From assembly GCF_902859735.1 (NCBI RefSeq), contig NZ_CADIJY010000008.1, positions 62,001 to 126,000 on the forward strand: 64,000 nt of DNA, written 5' to 3'. A program made the position numbers and the translations under genes. Positions within the stretch are counted from its first letter, which is position 1, and every line of letters begins with the position of its first letter. This document shows positions 55,807-64,000 of the stretch, one piece after another. This DNA comes from Achromobacter aegrifaciens (lineage in GTDB: Bacteria > Pseudomonadota > Gammaproteobacteria > Burkholderiales > Burkholderiaceae_B). Under the pieces are notes generated by a model. It saw only the letters and a list, made by a program, of their open reading frames with translations. It searched no databases and was not told the DNA's origin.

Positions 55807-56753
55807 GCGATTTCGTTAGCGGCTTCTGGGGGTATTTCATCTCGATCGTCGCCGTGGGCGGCGTGGTCTGGTGCGTGTGGCTGCTGTACACGCAGCGCCG
55901 CTGGCTCAGCACCAAGCCGGCCAACGGCAAGGTCGAGGACACGGGCCACGTCTGGGACGGCGACCTGACCGAGCTGAACAACCCGGTGCCGGGCTGGTGG
56001 ACCTGGATGTACCTGCTGGCCTGCGCCTTCGCGCTGGGCTATCTGTTCTTCATGCCGGGCCTGGGTGAGTACAAGGGCCAGCTGGGCTACAGCAGCACCG
56101 AGGAAGTGGCCAGGCAGCAGGCCAAGATGGCCGAAGCCGTGCGTCCGATCTACGCGCGCTTCGAGACCATGGACATTCCGCAGATCGCCCAGGATCCAGG
56201 CGCTCGCGAAATCGGCCAGCGCCTGTTCCTGAACACCTGCGCGCAATGCCATGGCTCGGACGCCAAGGGCGGCCCCAGCTTTCCCAACCTGGCCGACGGC
56301 GACTGGCTGCACGGCGGCTCGCCTGAAGCCATCATGCAGACCATCACGCAGGGCCGCGTGGGCGTGATGCCGCCCTGGAAGGCCGCGATCGACGCCAAGA
56401 CGGCTGCCGATATCGCCCAGTACGTGCGCTCGCTGTCGGGCCTGACGGCGGATCCGGTCCGCGTGTTCCGCGGCAAGCGCGAGTTCGCCAATTACTGCGT
56501 GGCCTGTCACGGCGTCGACGGCAAGGGCAACCAGGCGCTGGGCGCGCCCAACCTGACGGACGACGTCTGGCTCTACGGCAGCTCTGAAGCGACCATCGTC
56601 AAGACCATCCTGGATGGCCGCGACAATCGCATGCCGGCGCATGGCGACATCCTGACGCCGGAGCAGATCAAGATCCTGACGGCCTGGGTCTGGGGCTTGT
56701 CGAACAAGCCCGAAGCGACGGCCAGCGCCGCGCCGGGCACGGCAACGAAGTAA
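55803..56753 (+). CDS. ccoP: cbb3-type cytochrome c oxidase subunit III (di-haem)
   Basis: A 316-residue subunit that brings electrons to CcoN. An N-terminal helix (10-30) and the CcoP segment HVWDGDLTELNNPVPGWWTW (49-68) precede a second helix (70-85). Two haem c sites follow: CAQCH (146-150) and CVACH (232-236), with axial Met in GVMPPW and RMPAHGD. The start overlaps the ccoQ stop (ATGA). Confidence 0.96.
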   Translation: MSDFVSGFWGYFISIVAVGGVVWCVWLLYTQRRWLSTKPANGKVEDTGHVWDGDLTELNNPVPGWWTWMYLLACAFALGYLFFMPGLGEYKGQLGYSSTEEVARQQAKMAEAVRPIYARFETMDIPQIAQDPGAREIGQRLFLNTCAQCHGSDAKGGPSFPNLADGDWLHGGSPEAIMQTITQGRVGVMPPWKAAIDAKTAADIAQYVRSLSGLTADPVRVFRGKREFANYCVACHGVDGKGNQALGAPNLTDDVWLYGSSEATIVKTILDGRDNRMPAHGDILTPEQIKILTAWVWGLSNKPEATASAAPGTATK

Positions 56754-56772
56754 AGGCTTTACAGCGCGTTTT

Positions 56773-56799
56773 TGGGGGCCGCGCCTGGCGTGGCCCCCA
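56773..56799 (+). repeat. Stem-loop between ccoP and ccoG
   Basis: TGGGGGCC (56773-56780) pairs with GGCCCCCA (56792-56799), and the loop can pair further. It is not followed by a T-tract, so it may act as a partial attenuator or mRNA 3' end protecting ccoNOQP rather than as a full terminator. Confidence 0.5.
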
Positions 56800-56829
56800 T
56801 ATCACTGGACATACAGCAGGGAGCAGGAA

Positions 56830-58320
56830 ATGGAAGATGGGTCAGCCGCAAGGGTCGGCACTACGCCTGACGGTGACCCGCCGCCCTGGCGGCCGCATGT
56901 GAGGCCGCCGCGTCCGGGGACGGAAACCCTGGAGCAGACGCTGGCGGGCGTGCGCAGCAAGATCTACCCGCGGTCCGTCAGCGGCATCTTCGCGCGCTGG
57001 CGCATCGCGTTCGTCTTTCTGACCCAGCTGATTTTCTACGGCCTGCCATGGCTGCAATGGAACGGCCGCCAGGCCGTGCTGTTCGACCTGGGCGCGCGCA
57101 AGTTCTATCTCTTCGGCCTGGTGCTGTGGCCGCAGGACGTGGTCTACCTGGCGGTGCTGCTGGTGATTTCGGCGCTGGCGCTGTTCCTGTTCACGGCGGT
57201 GGCGGGGCGGCTGTTCTGCGGCTACGCCTGTCCGCAGACCGTGTACACCGAGATCTTCATGTGGATCGAGCGCAAGGTCGAAGGCGACCGCGTCGCGCGC
57301 ATCCGCCTGGACGAATCGCCCTGGACCTGGCGCAAGGTGCGCCTGAAACTCACCAAGCATTTCCTGTGGATCGCGCTGGCCTGGTGGACGGGCTCCACCT
57401 TCATCGGCTATTTCGCACCCATCCGCGAACTGGGCCATGAGCTGTTCGCGCTGCAACTCGGCCCCTGGCAGTGGTTCTGGATGCTGTTCTACGGCTTCGC
57501 CACCTGGGGCAACGCCGGCTTCATGCGCGAATCCGTGTGCAAGTACATGTGCCCGTACGCGCGCTTCCAGAGCGTGATGGTGGACCCCGACACCTTCGTG
57601 GTCACCTACGACAAGCGCCGCGGCGATCCGCGCGGCGGCCGCTCGCGCAAGGTGGACCACAAGGCCGCCGGGCTGGGCGACTGCGTCGATTGCAGCCTGT
57701 GCGTGCAGGTCTGTCCGACCGGCATCGACATACGCGACGGCCTGCAATACATGTGCATAGGCTGCGGCGCCTGTATCGACGCCTGCGAACAGGTCATGGA
57801 CAAGATGCAGTACGAGCCCGGCCTGATCCGCTATACCTCGGAACGCGCCATGTTGGACGGGCTGTCCGCCAAGAGCGCCCGCTCTCATCTGCTGCGTCCG
57901 CGCGTGCTGATCTACGGCACGCTGATCCTGGCGCTGGCCATCGCTTTCGTGGCGTCGCTGGCCATGCGCAACCCCTTGCGGGTGGACGTGATCCGCGACC
58001 GCGGCGCGCTGGGGCGCGAAGTGGCCGGCGGCATGATCGAAAACGTGTACCGCCTGCAGATCATCAATACTTCCGACCAGCCGATGCGCCTGCAGCTCTC
58101 GGTCGAGGGCATGCCCGGCCTGAAGGTGATGATGGGACAGCAGGGCTCGGACACGGTCGACGTCGAGGCGGCTGCCAACAAGCTGGTGCCCATGGTGATC
58201 CGCGCGCCGGCTGGCGCCGAGCCGGGCGCCCATGCCATCACGCTGCGCGCGCGCGGCCAGGACGGCGAGAGCCGTCCGGTCGAGACCGACGAGCCCGCCA
58301 GCTTCTACGTACCCGATTGA
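56830..58320 (+). CDS. ccoG: Cytochrome c oxidase accessory protein CcoG (FixG-like)
   Basis: A 496-residue membrane iron-sulphur protein that reduces copper for insertion into the cbb3 oxidase. After a cytosolic Pro/Arg-rich start it has several helices, the FixG motif CGYACPQTVYTEIFMWIERK, CKYMCPYARFQ, and two 4Fe-4S clusters in CVDCSLCVQVCPTG and CIGCGACIDACEQV. The C-terminal 120 residues form an Ig-like domain (VYRLQIINTSDQPMRL). The ribosome site is CAGGGAGCAGG. ccoH follows 20 bp later. Confidence 0.94.
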   Translation: MEDGSAARVGTTPDGDPPPWRPHVRPPRPGTETLEQTLAGVRSKIYPRSVSGIFARWRIAFVFLTQLIFYGLPWLQWNGRQAVLFDLGARKFYLFGLVLWPQDVVYLAVLLVISALALFLFTAVAGRLFCGYACPQTVYTEIFMWIERKVEGDRVARIRLDESPWTWRKVRLKLTKHFLWIALAWWTGSTFIGYFAPIRELGHELFALQLGPWQWFWMLFYGFATWGNAGFMRESVCKYMCPYARFQSVMVDPDTFVVTYDKRRGDPRGGRSRKVDHKAAGLGDCVDCSLCVQVCPTGIDIRDGLQYMCIGCGACIDACEQVMDKMQYEPGLIRYTSERAMLDGLSAKSARSHLLRPRVLIYGTLILALAIAFVASLAMRNPLRVDVIRDRGALGREVAGGMIENVYRLQIINTSDQPMRLQLSVEGMPGLKVMMGQQGSDTVDVEAAANKLVPMVIRAPAGAEPGAHAITLRARGQDGESRPVETDEPASFYVPD

Positions 58321-58340
58321 ATACTGAAAAGGACAAGCCC

Positions 58341-58550
58341 ATGACCGCCGCCCAACCCGCCAAGACCGCCAAGCCCTGGTACCGCGAGCCCTGGCCCTGG
58401 ATCCTGATGGCCGGCCCGTTCGTGGCCATGATAGGCTGCTTCGTCACGATCTATTTCGCTTTCACCAACTTCAGCAATCAGCCGATCCAGGAGGGCGTGG
58501 TCAAGCGCGGCCTGGTCATCGAGCAGGCGGCGTCCAGCGCCAATCCGTAA
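58341..58550 (+). CDS. Short FixH/CcoH-like protein
   Basis: A 69-residue protein with one helix (WILMAGPFVAMIGCFVTIYF) and then EGVVKRGLVIEQ, which matches the motif after the helix in FixH/CcoH. Standard FixH is about 150 residues with a periplasmic domain; here the protein ends right after the motif, so that domain is missing. The AAAAGGAC ribosome site is good and the gene lies between ccoG and a small membrane gene, so it is likely functional in oxidase assembly. Confidence 0.8.
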   Translation: MTAAQPAKTAKPWYREPWPWILMAGPFVAMIGCFVTIYFAFTNFSNQPIQEGVVKRGLVIEQAASSANP

Positions 58551-58565
58551 TCGGGGAGAACACAG

Positions 58566-58802
58566 ATGGGCTTGCGATCATTGATGTGGATCCTGTGGCC
58601 GTCCTTCATGGCGGCCGCGGCGGGGAGCGCGCTGATCTTCGCCCTGATCGACCCCCTGGATGTGGCGATCTTCGGGCATGTGCCTACCGGACGCACCGGC
58701 TTCTACACCGTGTCTTTCTTCGTGCTGTGGGTGATGGCGGGGTTGTCCAGCACGCTGACCGCTTACCTGATGCCCAAGGCCGAGGAACCCGAGGACCTGT
58801 AG
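58566..58802 (+). CDS. Small two-helix membrane protein, end of the cco cluster
   Basis: A 78-residue protein with two hydrophobic helices (about 5-28 and 46-66) separated by the loop DPLDVAIFGHVPTGRTGFYT, and an acidic end KAEEPEDL. It starts 15 bp after the FixH-like gene behind GGGGAGAA. I do not recognise a named family. Position suggests a role in cbb3 assembly or in the membrane next to it. Confidence 0.7.
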   Translation: MGLRSLMWILWPSFMAAAAGSALIFALIDPLDVAIFGHVPTGRTGFYTVSFFVLWVMAGLSSTLTAYLMPKAEEPEDL

Positions 58803-58848
58803 CCGGGGCGCGGCGTGGCCGCGGCCCGGGGCCGTCGCAAGCGGCGGC

Positions 58849-59190
58849 CTATACCTTCTTCACGAACTCCGACTTCAGGCTCATCGCCCCGAAGCCGTCG
58901 ATCTTGCAATCGATGTCGTGGTCGCTATCGACCAGGCGGATGCCCTTGACCTTGGTGCCCATCTTGACCACGCCGCCGGAACCCTTGAGTTTCAGGTCCT
59001 TGATGACAGTGACGGTGTCGCCGTCCTGCAGCACATTGCCGGCCGAGTCGCGGTAGACGCGCGCGGCTTCATCGGCAGATTCCGCGGCCTGCGCCGGCCA
59101 TTCATGCGCGCATTCCGGGCAGACGTAGAGGGCGCCGTCTTCATAGGTGTATTCGGACTGGCATTTGGGACAGGCGGGCAGTGCGCTCAC
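58849..59190 (-). CDS. YjdM/PhnA-type zinc-ribbon protein
   Basis: A 113-residue protein with an N-terminal zinc ribbon, [20 protein letters not shown] (Cys7, Cys10, Cys24, Cys27), and the C-terminal PhnA/YjdM domain: [20 protein letters not shown], then [20 protein letters not shown] and [20 protein letters not shown]. The family was once linked to alkylphosphonate use, but its role is unproven. Single gene, convergent with the cco cluster. Confidence 0.93.
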   Translation of the reverse strand: MSALPACPKCQSEYTYEDGALYVCPECAHEWPAQAAESADEAARVYRDSAGNVLQDGDTVTVIKDLKLKGSGGVVKMGTKVKGIRLVDSDHDIDCKIDGFGAMSLKSEFVKKV

Positions 59191-59299
59191 GTGTGGACCT
59201 CAGTGTAAAAAACGCGCGATGCGCAACACGCGATTGTACTGCGCGGCATGCTGTTTTCCCCTGTGCCGCGAGAGTTTTCCCCCTTTGCATTGCGCGCTC

Positions 59300-60232
59300 T
59301 CAAGCTGTTGCGTCGCCATGCAGCAAGCCCACGAAATGCCGCGCGGCGGCGCTCAGCGGACGGTCGCGCGGCACGATGCTGCCGAAGGCCGTCAGGCTTT
59401 GCCGGATCTGGTAGGGCAGTATCGCCAGCAGGCCATGCGCCGCGTAACGGCTGGCCACCGATTCCGGAATCACGCCCAGCATCGTCGATTTCATCGCCAG
59501 GTTCGTCGTGGTCAGGATGGACGCTGATTCGATCAGGCCCCTGGGCGTGGAGGCGTTGTGCGAACGGAACTCCTGTTCGATGACGTCGCGCATCGGACTG
59601 CCATGCGGCTGCAGCACCCAGGGATAGTCCAGCATGGCGTCAAAGCTCACGCGCTTGCGGCCGGCCAGCGGATGGTCCACCGACGCGATCACCGACAGCG
59701 CCTCGTCGCCGATCGGGCGAAAGACGTACTGGCTGTCCGACAGGGTCAGCATGCGGCCGATCACCACGTCCAGCTTGCCTTCGTTCATGCGGCCGATCAG
59801 CAGGTCGCTGGTGCCGGTGGAGATTTCTACCGCCAGCAGCGGATAGGTCTGTTTCAGGCGCAGCAGGGCGTCGGTCAGATGGCCGGGCGATGCGGCCATG
59901 ATGCTGCCGATGAACAGCTTGCCCGCGCTGCCCAGGCGCAGCTCCTCCAGTTCGCGCGCCAGCGACGAGACCGTGCCGCGCATGCCCCGGAAGTACCCCA
60001 TCACGCATTCGCCCGCCGCGGTCAGCGCCAGCCCGCGGCCGACCCGTCCGTATAGAGGCTGGCCGATGGCCAGTTCCAGCTCGTGCAGCATCTTGCTGGC
60101 CGCGGACTGGGTCATGTTGAGCTGGCTGGCGGCGGCGCGCAGCGTGCCGCGTTCCTCGATCGCCAGCAACAGGACGATCTGCCGCATGCGCAGCCGGGCC
60201 AACAGGGAAGGGACGTGGATCGCGCGTTCCAT
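59300..60232 (-). CDS. LysR-family transcriptional regulator
   Basis: A 310-residue LysR regulator. The helix-turn-helix is at about 15-45: LAIEERGTLRAAASQLNM, then TQSAASKMLHELE. The rest is a periplasmic-binding-protein-like effector domain (LFIGSIMAASPGHLTDALLR and on). It is divergent from the operon for a Bug protein, PdxA-like dehydrogenase, enolase-family dehydratase and DapA-family lyase, and is probably its regulator, responding to a substrate or intermediate. Confidence 0.93.
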   Translation of the reverse strand: MERAIHVPSLLARLRMRQIVLLLAIEERGTLRAAASQLNMTQSAASKMLHELELAIGQPLYGRVGRGLALTAAGECVMGYFRGMRGTVSSLARELEELRLGSAGKLFIGSIMAASPGHLTDALLRLKQTYPLLAVEISTGTSDLLIGRMNEGKLDVVIGRMLTLSDSQYVFRPIGDEALSVIASVDHPLAGRKRVSFDAMLDYPWVLQPHGSPMRDVIEQEFRSHNASTPRGLIESASILTTTNLAMKSTMLGVIPESVASRYAAHGLLAILPYQIRQSLTAFGSIVPRDRPLSAAARHFVGLLHGDATA

Positions 60233-60266
60233 GATTGATCGCCTCAGGTGAACGATTAGTGCAAAA

Positions 60267-60284
60267 GTTTCATTTTACGGAAAC
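60267..60284. promoter_or_regulatory. Inverted repeat in the LysR-Bug divergent region
   Basis: GTTTC (60267-60271), 8-base spacer, GAAAC (60280-60284) in the 125-bp divergent gap. Short interrupted dyads of this sort are typical LysR targets. It sits 74 bp before the Bug gene start. Confidence 0.45.
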
Positions 60285-60357
60285 AGCGCTTCTTTCTAAG
60301 ATGGACTCACAAAAGATTGCCTCTTCAACGGGCAAAAAACCAACCAAGGAGACAACC

Positions 60358-61332
60358 ATGAAGACTAGGCTATTGGCCGCGATGGCGGCCGGCGCCCTGT
60401 GCCTGTCGGCCCTGGCGCCCGTCCAGGCGCAGACCGCCGACTGGCCCAACAAGCCCCTGCGCCTGCTGGTGGGATCCGCGCCGGGCGGCGGCACCGACGC
60501 CATGGCGCGCGCCGTGGCCGACAAGCTGGGGCCCTTGCTCAAGCAGACCGTGGTGGTCGAGAACAAGCCGGGCGCGTCCAATACGCTGGCGGCCGACCTG
60601 GCGGCCAAGTCCACGGACGGCCACACCATGGTGATGGGGGTCTCTACCGCCCATGCCATCGCGCCGCACCTGCTGAAGCTGGGCTATGACAACGACCGCG
60701 ACCTGACGCCGGTGGTGTTCGTGGGCGCCGTTCCCAACATCCTGGTGGTCAACAACGACGTGCCGGCCAAGTCGGTGCAGGAACTGATCGCTCTGCTCAA
60801 GAGCAAGCCTGGCACCTACAACTTTGCCAGCAGCGGCTCGGGCAGCACCCAGCACATCGCCGCCGAGCTGTTCAAGGACGCCACCGGAGTGCAGATGATC
60901 CACATCCCGTACCGCGGCAGCGGCCCGGCGCTGGTGGACCTGATGGGCGGGCAAGTGCAGATCGCGTTCGAGACCGCGTCTTCCGTGATCCCCCACATCA
61001 AGAGCGGCAAGGTGCGCGCGCTGGCCGTGCTGAGCGCCAAGCGCAACGCCCAGTTGCCCGACGTGCCGACGATGGCCGAGGCCGGCGTCCCAGGCGTGGA
61101 AATGAGCGCCTGGTACGGCATCTACATGCCCAGCGCCACGCCCGCTGCCAACCAGAAGCGCATCCATGACGCCGTCAACGGCATCCTGGCCCTGCCCGAC
61201 ACGCAGGCCCGCCTGCAGGCGATCGGCGCCGACATCAACCCGATGAGCCAGGAGCAGTTCGCGCAGTTCCATAAGAGCGAAAACCAGCGCTACGCCGGCG
61301 TCATCAAGAAGAACAACATTTCCGTGGAATGA
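60358..61332 (+). CDS. Bug-family (TctC-type) solute-binding protein
   Basis: A 324-residue periplasmic receptor. Signal peptide MKTRLLAAMAAGALCLSALA with cleavage after PVQAQ; then DWPNKPLRLLVGSAPGGGTD and NKPGASNTLAADLAAK, the Bug binding-loop motifs. AAGGAGA precedes the ATG; an upstream ATG at 60301 has no ribosome site. It is the first gene of the LysR-linked operon and lies 7 bp before the PdxA-like gene, so it probably captures the substrate that the following enzymes degrade. No TctAB partner is nearby. Confidence 0.93.
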   Translation: MKTRLLAAMAAGALCLSALAPVQAQTADWPNKPLRLLVGSAPGGGTDAMARAVADKLGPLLKQTVVVENKPGASNTLAADLAAKSTDGHTMVMGVSTAHAIAPHLLKLGYDNDRDLTPVVFVGAVPNILVVNNDVPAKSVQELIALLKSKPGTYNFASSGSGSTQHIAAELFKDATGVQMIHIPYRGSGPALVDLMGGQVQIAFETASSVIPHIKSGKVRALAVLSAKRNAQLPDVPTMAEAGVPGVEMSAWYGIYMPSATPAANQKRIHDAVNGILALPDTQARLQAIGADINPMSQEQFAQFHKSENQRYAGVIKKNNISVE

Positions 61333-61339
61333 CCCAGAC

Positions 61340-62374
61340 ATGAGCAAGCAGCAGAAACCCGTCATCGCCCTGACCCTGGGCGACCCCGCAGGCATCGGCG
61401 CCGAACTGATCGCCCGCCTGCTGGCCAGACCCGAAGCCATGCAACAGGCGAACATCGTGCTGGTGGGCGACGAGTGGCTGTGGCGCGAAGGCCAGCGGGT
61501 GGCAGGCGTGCAGGTCGCCACCCAGCCCGTGGACAGCATCGAGGCGGTGCGCGGCCGGCCGGACACCGGCGCGCCCGCCTGGCTGGGGATGGATACCATC
61601 GACCCCGGCCAGGTGCATGTCGGCCAGGCCGAGGCCGCGGGCGGCGCGTCGGTGCTGCGGGTGCTCAACGCCTGCATGGACGCCGCGCGCGACGGCCACG
61701 TCGACGCCATCTGTTTCGCGCCCCTGAACAAGTACGCCATGAAGCTGGGCGGCCTGGGGCACGACGACGAACTGCACCACTTTGCGCAGTACCTGGGCGT
61801 GACCGGCTACTTCTGCGAGTTCAATACCCTGGGCGACCTGTGGACTTCGCGCGTGTCCTCGCATATTCCGTTGAAGGACGCGGCGGCGGCGCTAAGCATC
61901 GACGGCATCAAGGACGCTACCCGGCTGATCTACCGTTCGTTGCAGGCCAACGGCATTGCCGAGCCGCGCGTGGCGGTGGCGGCCTTCAATCCGCATGGCG
62001 GCGACGGCGGCACCTGCGGCCGCGAAGAGGTGGACATCATCGCGCCCGCCGTGCGGCAACTGAACGATGAGGGGCTGCCGGTGCAGGGCCCGTTCCCCGC
62101 CGACACCATCTTCCTGAAGGCCCAGGCCGGCGAGTTCCAGGCCATCGTCACCATGTACCACGACCAGGGCCAGATCGCGATCAAGCTGCTGGGCTTTTCG
62201 CGTGGAGTGACGGTGCAGGGCGGCCTGCCCATTCCCATCACCACGCCGGCCCACGGTACCGCCTACGACATCGCCGGCCAGGGCCGCGCCAATCTGGACG
62301 CCACCTGGCAGGCCTTTCTCATCGCCTGCCGCATGGGCCTGTCGCACCGCGCATCGCGCACGCGGGCGGGCTGA
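61340..62374 (+). CDS. PdxA-like 4-hydroxythreonine-4-phosphate dehydrogenase family protein
   Basis: A 344-residue metal-dependent dehydrogenase of the PdxA superfamily. It has VIALTLGDPAGIGAELIARL at the start (PdxA signature), a substrate/metal His region near ELHHFAQYLG, AFNPHGGDGGTCGREE, and the metal motif MYHDQGQIAIK near 270. Real PdxA works in vitamin B6 synthesis, but this copy sits in a catabolic operon, and paralogues of this type (PdxA2) oxidise 4-phospho-threonate or related acids. No kinase gene for such a pathway is seen here. Assignment beyond the family is inference. Confidence 0.88.
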   Translation: MSKQQKPVIALTLGDPAGIGAELIARLLARPEAMQQANIVLVGDEWLWREGQRVAGVQVATQPVDSIEAVRGRPDTGAPAWLGMDTIDPGQVHVGQAEAAGGASVLRVLNACMDAARDGHVDAICFAPLNKYAMKLGGLGHDDELHHFAQYLGVTGYFCEFNTLGDLWTSRVSSHIPLKDAAAALSIDGIKDATRLIYRSLQANGIAEPRVAVAAFNPHGGDGGTCGREEVDIIAPAVRQLNDEGLPVQGPFPADTIFLKAQAGEFQAIVTMYHDQGQIAIKLLGFSRGVTVQGGLPIPITTPAHGTAYDIAGQGRANLDATWQAFLIACRMGLSHRASRTRAG

Positions 62375-62419
62375 TCCGCCGCTTTCATTCCATACCCTTA
62401 TTCCAAGCAGGATATCCTC

Positions 62420-63592
62420 ATGAAGATCAAATCCGTCCGCGCCCGCGTCTACGAGTGGACCGGCAAGACCGTGCCGCCGCAGGGCAATTTCTGCTCCAAC
62501 GCCATGGACCTGCTGTATTCCAAGCAGGAAACCATGAGCACCTTCCGCTTCCACGGCTGGACCGTGGTCGAGGTGGAGACGGACGACGGCATCGTGGGCC
62601 TGGGCAACGTGGCGCTGGCGCCGCGCGTGGCCAAGGCCATCATCGACCAGTACCTGGCCCCGCTGGTGATCGGGCAGGATCCCTGGGATTACGAATACCT
62701 GTGGCAGCGCATGTACCGCTCCACCCACGCCTGGGGCCGCAAGGGCGTGACCATGGCCGCGATTTCGGCGGTGGACCTGGCCATCTGGGACATCCTGGGC
62801 AAGTCGGTGAACAAGCCCGTCTTCAAGCTGCTGGGCGGCCGAACCAAGGAAAAGATCCCGGTCTACTACTCCAAGCTCTACCGCACCGACCTGAAGGCCA
62901 TGCAGGAAGAGGCCCAGACCTATCTGGACCAGGGCTTCACGGCCTTCAAGATGCGCTTCGGCTACGGTCCGGCGCACCTGCAGAAGGGCGTGTCGGAGAA
63001 CCTGAAGTCGGTGGAGGCGGTGCGCGAGGTGATCGGCTACGACACCGACCTGATGCTGGAGTGCTATATGGGCTGGAACCTGGAGTACGCCAAGCGCATC
63101 CTGCCCAAGCTGGAAAAGTTCGAGCCGCGCTGGCTGGAAGAGCCCGTCATCGCCGACGACATCGACGGCTATGCGGAACTGAACCAGCTGACCTCGATCC
63201 CGATCTCCGGCGGCGAACACGAATTCTCGCTCTATGGCTTCAAACAGTTGCTGGACCGCAAGGCGGTGTCGGTGGTGCAGTACGACACCAACCGCGTGGG
63301 CGGCATCACGGCGGCGCACAAGATCAACGCGCTGTGCGAGGCCTACAGCGTGCCGGTGGTGCCGCATGCCGGCCAGATGCACAATTACCACCTGACCATG
63401 AGCACGCTGGCCTCGCCCATGAGCGAGTACTTCCCCATGTTCGACGTGGAGGTCGGCAACGAGCTGTTCTATTACATCTTCGACGGCGAGCCGGTGGCCA
63501 AGGAAGGTTTCATCGACCTGGACGACGACAAGCCCGGCCTGGGCCTGACGTTGAAGACGGAATACCTCAAAGACTTCAACATCATCGAATGA
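62420..63592 (+). CDS. Mandelate racemase/muconate-lactonizing enzyme family dehydratase
   Basis: A 390-residue enolase-superfamily enzyme. The TIM barrel carries the base motif FKMRFG (Lys-x-Arg), metal ligands around [20 protein letters not shown] and ISGGEHEF, and a [13 protein letters not shown] segment with a catalytic His. This layout resembles L-rhamnonate-type acid-sugar dehydratases. It probably dehydrates a sugar acid or hydroxy-acid to a 2-keto-3-deoxy product. The next gene encodes a DapA-family lyase, which would cleave such a product. Confidence 0.88.
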   Translation: MKIKSVRARVYEWTGKTVPPQGNFCSNAMDLLYSKQETMSTFRFHGWTVVEVETDDGIVGLGNVALAPRVAKAIIDQYLAPLVIGQDPWDYEYLWQRMYRSTHAWGRKGVTMAAISAVDLAIWDILGKSVNKPVFKLLGGRTKEKIPVYYSKLYRTDLKAMQEEAQTYLDQGFTAFKMRFGYGPAHLQKGVSENLKSVEAVREVIGYDTDLMLECYMGWNLEYAKRILPKLEKFEPRWLEEPVIADDIDGYAELNQLTSIPISGGEHEFSLYGFKQLLDRKAVSVVQYDTNRVGGITAAHKINALCEAYSVPVVPHAGQMHNYHLTMSTLASPMSEYFPMFDVEVGNELFYYIFDGEPVAKEGFIDLDDDKPGLGLTLKTEYLKDFNIIE

Positions 63593-63594
63593 AC

Positions 63595-64000
63595 ATGGCT
63601 ACCTACCAGAACCCGCGTTATCGCGGCATATTCCCGGTCGTGCCCACCACCTTCACCGAATCCGGCGAGCTGGATCTGCCCAGCCAGAAGCGCGCGGTGG
63701 ATTTCATGATCGACTCGGGCGTGGACGGCCTTTGCATCCTGGCCAATTTCTCCGAGCAGTTCGTGCTGTCGGACGACGAGCGCGAAATCCTGACGCGGAC
63801 CATCCTGGAGCACGTCGCCGGCCGCGTGCCGGTGATCGTGACCACCACGCACTTCAGCACCCAGGTCTGCGCCGCGCGCAGCCGGCGCGCGCAGGAGCAG
63901 GGCGCCGCCATGCTGATGATCATGCCGCCTTACCACGGCGCGACGATCCGGGTGTCCGAGGAACAGGTGGCGGGATTCTTCCAGCGCGTGTCGGACGCGG
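63595..64000 (+). CDS. Dihydrodipicolinate synthase (DapA) family lyase, partial
   Basis: The first 135 residues of a class I lyase/synthase; the window ends before the Schiff-base lysine. RYRGIFPVVPTTFTESGELD is the family start; GVDGLCILANFSEQFVLSDDE corresponds to the pyruvate-binding GTTGE-type loop, here spelled NFSEQ; MLMIMPPYHGATI matches the PPYY motif with Tyr. It most likely cleaves or dehydrates a 2-keto-3-deoxy acid made by the preceding enzyme. An ATG at 63589 overlapping the previous stop is an equally possible start. Confidence 0.85.
   Translation, partial: MATYQNPRYRGIFPVVPTTFTESGELDLPSQKRAVDFMIDSGVDGLCILANFSEQFVLSDDEREILTRTILEHVAGRVPVIVTTTHFSTQVCAARSRRAQEQGAAMLMIMPPYHGATIRVSEEQVAGFFQRVSDA

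Overview
The window is GC-rich DNA from a betaproteobacterium, most likely the family Alcaligenaceae (Achromobacter or Bordetella). This rests on the two Bug-type (Bordetella uptake gene) binding proteins, the gene order RND pump-pdxJ-acpS-nagZ-uvrC-pgsA, the divergent bioA / bioF-bioH-bioC locus and the complete cbb3 oxidase module. It is chromosomal. I see no rRNA, tRNA, CRISPR array, insertion sequence, prophage or replication origin. Genus assignment is inference.

Layout. 1-3629: end of an unidentified gene, a crotonase, a malonyl-CoA-synthase-type ligase, a terminator and a Bug protein. 3672-8119: an aldo/keto reductase, then an ABC importer of the TrpX type whose binding-protein gene is separated from the permease and ATPase genes by a terminator and a structured, repeat-bearing leader. 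8168-9418: a DadA-type oxidase. 9515-16195: two divergent units sharing one 10-bp inverted repeat. They encode a FAD amine oxidoreductase, a membrane-anchored spermidine-synthase homologue, a DUF350 protein, an SPFH-SHOCT protein, a zinc-ribbon DUF4178 protein, a 53-residue Ser/Gly-rich membrane peptide and SpeD. I regard this as the best candidate for a little-described system. 16256-19264: modABC with a recognisable ModE operator, and modE convergent to it. 19423-21801: a DUF4136 lipoprotein, a patatin and a lone winged-helix regulator.

21998-32912: a tripartite RND efflux operon running by stop/start overlap into pdxJ, then acpS, nagZ, uvrC and, after a dispersed repeat, pgsA. 33114-38015: an Fsr-type MFS transporter, a di-haem cytochrome c peroxidase, queF and aceA. 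38089-46920: two giant co-transcribed genes (1549 and 1390 residues) that I cannot assign to any family, preceded by a good sigma-70 promoter. 47297-52014: the biotin locus, in which bioC and bioD are fused into one reading frame. 52113-58802: FNR-boxed high-affinity oxidase genes (ccoS, ccoNOQP, ccoG, short ccoH). They begin with a copper P-type ATPase that keeps its membrane helices but has lost its catalytic domains. 58849-64000: a YjdM/PhnA protein, then a LysR regulator divergent from a catabolic operon (Bug protein, PdxA-like dehydrogenase, enolase-superfamily dehydratase, DapA-family lyase) that runs off the end.

How the parts fit. The cbb3 genes form one low-oxygen respiratory unit, with identical FNR boxes in front of the assembly genes and in front of ccoN. 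SpeD would supply decarboxylated AdoMet to the membrane SpeE homologue, tying polyamine chemistry to membrane-associated DUF350/SPFH proteins. The terminal operon looks like uptake and stepwise dehydration/cleavage of a sugar acid or hydroxy-acid. All functional statements come from motif reading without database searches.
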